NCBI GenBank assembly: GCA_037974665.1
Contig: CM075780.1
Location: 7,767,660 to 7,831,659 of the forward strand
Reading direction: 5' to 3'
DNA from: Ehretia macrophylla
Taxonomy: Eukaryota > Streptophyta > Magnoliopsida > Boraginales > Ehretiaceae
DNA: 64,000 nucleotides
The notes beneath the pieces are model-generated. The model was not told the origin of the DNA. It made no database searches and saw nothing but the letters and a program-made list of their open reading frames with translations. Positions 58,841-64,000 of this stretch are shown here, piece after piece (the stretch's first letter is position 1; each line of letters starts with the position of its first letter). A program made the translations under genes and the position numbers.

Positions 58841-59395
58841 TTTTTCAATTTTTTTTTTGCTGGTTAGGGTTGCCAAGATACTTTATCTACCAAATCTCTA
58901 TTACTGAATCCCACGAAACATTGGGCAAGACAACTTCGCTTCACGTAGAGGCTGGCATGCAAACCGAGGGCGTAGGGTTTGTGACCAGGTCTTCGTTGCT
59001 CCGGTGCCCATAACTTTTGGTCCGTAAGGAGTTATGCGGCGACAGCATACCGTCGCAAAGCTCTCAGAGAGCTGTACGATGGGGGCACCCAGCTTTCTCG
59101 CTGTGCCCATTTTTGGTGCCCAAAATAGAACGTTTTCATCAATTTCATGCCAATTTTTTCTTTTGATCTGTTTTTCCTTCCCGGATCTTACGTCGTGAAC
59201 TCTTAAAAGGACGACAACCTGACACGCGGGACATCAGAGGGCTCTACAACGTGTTGATATCATGTCTTGCGAGGATGTTGCGTTGTTGAAGTGGATGGGT
59301 TGTCGTTAAGCCCATTGGGCCTTTTGAATGGGCCATCTCTCCAGGCTGGGATTGTGAATCGTTAACACATAAAGGAATTGTGCCCTCTACATGAG

Positions 59396-59515
59396 GGGTG
59401 CGATCATACCAGCACTATTGCACCGGATTCCATCAGAACTCCGAAGTTAAGCGTGCTTGGGCGAGAGTAGTACTAGGATGGGTGACCCCCAGGGAAGTCC
59501 TCGTGTTGCACCCCC
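59396..59515 (+). rRNA. 5S rRNA: 5S rRNA, unit 70
   Basis: Changes: A23T, C34T, T96A; G at -1. Sister of unit 66, but with fewer private changes. Confidence 0.94.
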
Positions 59516-60072
59516 TTTTCAATTTTTTTTGTCCTGGTTAGGGTTGCCAAGATACTTTATCCACCAAATCTATATTACTGAATCCCACGGAACATTAGGC
59601 AAGACAACTTCGCTTCACGTAGAGGCTGAGCCCGCAAACTGAGGGCGTAGGGTTTGTGACCAGGTCTCCGTCGCTCCGGTGCATATAACTTTTGATCCGT
59701 AAGGAGTTACGCGGCGCACAGCATACCGTTGCAAAGCTCTCTGAGAGCTCTACGACAGGGGCAGCTAGCATGCTCGTTGTGCCCATTTTTTTAGCCCAAA
59801 ATCGAACGTTTTCATCAGTTTCAGGCTACTTTTCTTCTTTGGCTCTATTTTTCTGTCCCGGATCGTACGTCGTGAACTTATAAAAGGACGACCACCTAAC
59901 TCGCGGTTCATCAGAGGGCCCTACAATGTGTTGATATCATGTCTTGTGAGGATGCTGCGTTGTTGAACCGGATGGGTTGTCGTTAAGCCCATATGGCCTT
60001 TTGAAAGGGCTATCTCTGTAGGGTGGGACAGTGAACCGTTAACATATATAGGAATTGTGCCCTCAACATGAC

Positions 60073-60192
60073 GGGAGCGATCATACCAGCACTAATGCAG
60101 CGGATCCCATCAGAACTACGAAGTTAAGCCTGCTTGGGCGAGAGTAGTTCTAGGATGGGTGACCCCCTGAGAAGTCCTCGTGTTGCACCCCC
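60073..60192 (+). rRNA. 5S rRNA: 5S rRNA, unit 71
   Basis: Changes: T4A, C28G, C46A, G58C, A77T, G98A. TATA-like box ATATAGG. Confidence 0.91.
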
Positions 60193-60749
60193 TTTTCAAT
60201 TTTTTTTGCCCTGGTTAGGGTTGCCAAGATACTTTATCCGCCAAATCTCTATTACTGAATCCCATGGAACATTGGGCAAGACAACTTCACTTCACGTAGA
60301 GGCTGGGCCCGCAAACCGAGGGCGTAGGGTTTGTGACCAGGTCTCCGTTGCTCCAGTGCCCATAACTTTTGATCCGTAAGGAGTTACGAGGCACACAGCA
60401 TACCGTTGCAAAGCACTCTGAGAGCTCTACGACGGGGGCACCCAGCTAGCTCGCTTTGTCCATTTTTGGAGCCCAAAATCGAACGTTTTCATCAGTTTCA
60501 GGCCACGTTTCTTCTTTTGCTCTATTTTTTCGTCCCGGATCGTACATCGTGAACTGTTAAAAGGACGACAACCTGACTCGCGGGACATCAGAGGGCCCTA
60601 CAACGTGTCGATATCACGTCCTGCAAGCATGCTGCGTTGTTGAAGCGGATGGGTTGTCGTTAAGCCCATTGGGCCTTTTGAATGGGCCATCTCTCTAGGC
60701 TGCGACTGTGAACAGTTAACACAAAAAAGAATTGTGCCCTCAACATGAT

Positions 60750-60869
60750 GGGTGCAATCATACCAGCTCTAATGCACCGCATCCCATCAGAACTCCGAAG
60801 TTAAGCGTGCTTGGGCGAGAGTAGTACTAGGATGGGTGACCCCTTGGGAAGTCCTCGTGTTGCACCCCC
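60750..60869 (+). rRNA. 5S rRNA: 5S rRNA, unit 72
   Basis: Changes: G7A, A19T, G31C, C95T; T at -1. The TATA region reads AAAAAAG. Confidence 0.92.
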
Positions 60870-61424
60870 TTTTCAATTTTTTTTGCCCTGGTTAGGGTTG
60901 CCAAGATATTTTATCCACTAAATCTCTATTTTTGAATCCCACGGAACATTGGGCAAAACAATTTGGCTTCACGTAGAGGCTAGGCCCGCAAACCGAGGGC
61001 GTAGGGTTTGTGACCAGGTCTCCTTCGCTCCGGTGCCCATAACTTTTGATCCGTAAGGAGTTACGCGGCGCACAGCATACCGTTGCAAAGCTCTTTGAGA
61101 GCTCTACGACGGGCACCCAGCTTGCTCACTGTGCCTATTTTTGGAGCTTAAAATCGAACGTTTTCATCAGTTTCAGGCAACTTTTCTTTTTTTGCTATGT
61201 TTTTCCGTCCCGGATCGTACGTCGTGAACTGTTAAAAGGATGACAACCTGACTCGCGAGACATTAGAGGGCCCGACAACGTGTTGATATCACGTCTTGCA
61301 AGGATGCTACATTTTTTAAGCGGATGGGTTGTCGTTAAGCCCATTGGGCTTTTTGAATGGGCCATCTCTCAAGGCTGGGACTGTGAACCGTTCACACATA
61401 TAGGAATTGTGCCCTCGACATGAC

Positions 61425-61544
61425 GGGTGCGATCATACCAGCACTAGTGCATCGGATCCCATCAGAACTCCGAAGTTAAGCGTGCTTGGGCGAGAGTAGT
61501 ACTAGGATGGTTGACCCCCTGAGAAGTCCTCGTGTTGCACCCCC
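61425..61544 (+). rRNA. 5S rRNA: 5S rRNA, unit 73
   Basis: Changes: A23G, C29T, G87T, G98A. TATA-like box ATATAGG. Followed by the short 665-bp unit. Confidence 0.93.
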
Positions 61545-62089
61545 TTTTCAATTTTTTTTGCCCTGGTTAGGGTTGCAAAGATAGTTTATCCACCAAATCT
61601 CTATTACTGAATCCCATGGAACATTCGGCAAGACAACTTCGCTTCACGTAGAGGCTGGGCCTGCAAACCGAAGGCGTAGGGTTTGTGACCAGGTCTCCGT
61701 TGCTCCGGTGCCCATAACTTTTGATCCGTAAGGAGTTACACGGCGCACAGCATACCGTTGCAAAGCTCTCTGAGAGCTCTACGACGGTCCTCACTGTGCC
61801 CATTTTTGGAGCTCAAAATCGAACATATTCTTTAGTTTTAGGCCACTTTTCTTCTTTTGCTCTGTTTTTTCGTCCTGGATCGTACGTCGTGAACTGTTAA
61901 AAGGACAACAACCTGACTCGCGGGACATCAGAGGGCCCTACAACATGTTGATATCACGTCTTACAAGGATGCTCCGTTGTTGAAGCAGATGGACTGTCGT
62001 GAAGCCCATTGGGCCTTTTGAATGGGCCATCTCTCTAGGCTGGGACTGTGAACCTTTAACACATATAGGAATTGTGCCCTCTACATGTT

Positions 62090-62209
62090 AGGTGCGATCA
62101 TACCAGCACTAATGCACCGGATCCTATCAGAACTCCGAAGTTAAGCGTGCTTGGGCGAGAGTAGTACTAGGATGGGTGACCCCCTGGAAAGTCCTCGTGT
62201 TGCACCCCC
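62090..62209 (+). rRNA. 5S rRNA: 5S rRNA, unit 74
   Basis: Changes: G1A, C35T, G99A; TT instead of AC just before the start. TATA-like box ATATAGG. Confidence 0.93.
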
Positions 62210-62765
62210 TTTCCAATTTTTTTCGCCCTGGTTAGGGTTGCCAAGACACTTTATCCACCAAATCTCTATTACTGAATCCCACGGAACATTGGGAAAGACA
62301 ACTTCGCTTCACGTAGAGGCTGGGCCCGCAAACCGAGTTCGTGGGTTTGTGACTAGGTCTCCGTCGCTCCGGTGCCCATAACTTTTGATCTGTAAGGAGT
62401 TACACGGCGCACAGCATACCGTTGCAAAGCTCTCTGAGAGCTCTACGACGAGGGCAGCTAGCATGCTCGTTGTGCCCATTGTTTGAGCCCAAAATCAAAC
62501 GTTTTCATCAATTTCATGCCACTTTTCTTCTTTGGCTCTGTTTTTCCGTCCCGGTTCGTACGTCGTGAACTGTTAAAAGGACGACAACCAGACTCGCGGG
62601 ACATTAGAGGGCCCTACAATGTGTTGATATCACGTCTTGTGAGGATGCTGCGTTGTTGAAGCAGATGGGTTGTCGTTAAGCCCATTGGTCCTTTTCAAAG
62701 GGCCATCTCTCTAGGCTGGGACAGTGAACCGTTAACATATATAGGAATTGTCCCCTCAACATGAC

Positions 62766-62885
62766 GGGTACGATCATACCAGCACTAATGCACCGGATCC
62801 CATCAAAACTACGAAGTTAAGCGTGCTTGGGCGAGAGTAGTACTAGGATGGGTGACCCCCTGGGAAATCCTCGTGTTGCACTTCC
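62766..62885 (+). rRNA. 5S rRNA: 5S rRNA, unit 75
   Basis: Changes: G5A, G41A, C46A, G102A, C117T, C118T. TATA-like box ATATAGG. Confidence 0.91.
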
Positions 62886-63441
62886 TTTTCAATTTTTTTT
62901 GCCCTGGTTAGGGTTGCCAAGACACGTTATCTACCAAATCTCTATTACTGAATCCCACGGAACATTGGGTAAGACAACTTCGCTTCACGTAGAGGCTGGG
63001 CCCTCAAACCGAGGGCGTAGGGTTTGTGACCAGGTCTCCGTCGCTCTGGTGCCCATAACTTTTGATCCGTAAGGAGTTACGTGGCGCACAACATATCGTT
63101 GCAAAACTCTCTGAGAGCTCTACGACGGGGGCAGCTAGCATGCTCACTGTGCCCTTTTTGGAGCCCAAAATCGAACGTTTTCATCAGTTTCAGGCCACTT
63201 TTCTTCTTTTGCTCTGTTTTTTCGTCCCGGATCGTACGTCGTGAACTGTTAAAACGACGACAACATGACTCGCGGGAAATCAGAGGGCCCTAGAACGTGT
63301 TGACATCACGTCTTGCAAGCATGCTGCATTGTTGAAGAGGATGGGTTGTTGTTAAGCCCATTGGGCCTTTTGTATTGGCCATCTCTCTAGGCTGCGACTG
63401 TGTACAGTTAACACATAAAGGAATTGTGCCCTCAACATGAT

Positions 63442-63561
63442 GGGTGCGATCATACCAGCACTAATGCACCGGATTCCATCAGAACTCCGAAGTTAAGCGT
63501 GCTTGGGCGAGAGTAGTACAAGGATGGGTGACCCCCTGGGAAGTCCTCATGTTGCACCCCT
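63442..63561 (+). rRNA. 5S rRNA: 5S rRNA, unit 76
   Basis: Changes: C34T, T79A, G108A, and one C replaced by T at the 3' end; T at -1. TATA-like box ATAAAGG. The window ends 439 bp into the following spacer. Confidence 0.93.
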
Positions 63562-64000
63562 TTTTCAATTTTTTTTGCCCTGGTTAGGGTTGCCAAGATA
63601 CTTTATCCACCAAATCTCTATTACTGAATCCCACGGAACATTGGGTAAGACAACTTCACTTCACGAGGTTGGGCCCGCAAACCGAGGGCGTAGGGTTTGT
63701 GACCAGGTCTCCGTCACTCTAGTGGCCATAACTTTTGATCCGTAAGGAGTTACGCGGCGCACAGTATACCGTTCCAAACCTCTTAGAGAGCTCTACGACG
63801 GGGGCACCCAGCTTGCTCACTGTGCCCATTTTTGGTGCCCAAAATCGTACGTTTTCATCAGTTTCAGGCCACTTTTCTTCTTTTGCTCTGTTTTTCCATC
63901 CAGGATCGTACATCGTGAACTGTTAAAAGGACGACAACCTGACTCGCGAGACATTAGAGCGCCCGACAACGTGTTGATATCACGTCTTGCGAGGATGCTA

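Larger units (their letters stand above)
50767..64000 (+). repeat. 5S rDNA tandem array, block 3 (19 genes)
   Basis: Units 58-76 in the same orientation. The block opens with the remaining spacer of unit 57 (50767-51284) and closes at the window edge inside the spacer of unit 76 (63562-64000). The unit at 61425 is 665 bp because about 12 bp after ACGACGG (near 61786) are missing. No other genes are seen in the spacers. Confidence 0.97.

Overview
The window is plant nuclear DNA and consists almost entirely of a tandem 5S ribosomal DNA array. I count 76 copies of a 120-nt 5S rRNA gene, all on the + strand, in units of about 676-677 bp (one gene plus a spacer of about 556 bp). Evidence for a plant: the gene carries the plant 5S internal promoter blocks, a TATA-like box sits at about -28 to -21 with C at -1, and the gene is followed by T runs typical of RNA polymerase III termination. 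Two plant-type LTR retroelements have inserted into it. I cannot name the family or species from the sequence.

Layout: 1-22795 holds 33 gene copies (block 1, starting and ending inside a unit). 22796-30967 is an 8172-bp LTR retroelement with LTRs of about 3.36 kb, a 1445-bp internal region without gag or pol, and a 5-bp target duplication GGGAC. 30968-46731 holds 24 copies (block 2). 46732-50766 is a 4035-bp solo LTR in the opposite orientation, with target duplication CTTTA. 50767-64000 holds 19 copies (block 3). Taking out either element plus one target duplication restores the 677-bp register exactly, so both are simple insertions into one continuous array.

There is no supported protein-coding gene. 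The many short open frames in the array are by-products of the repeat: the same sequence reappears every 677 bp with its frame opened or broken by point changes.

The most informative signals are evolutionary. By eye, no copy equals the consensus of the 76 genes exactly (the closest has one change), and changes pile up at CpG positions as expected for methylated DNA. Blocks of 2, 4, 5 and 8 units recur with shared private variants. Two TATA-box types change in proportion along the array (7/33, 12/24, 15/19). The two retroelements share a conserved LTR module and so belong to related families. All counts and comparisons were made by reading, without alignment software.
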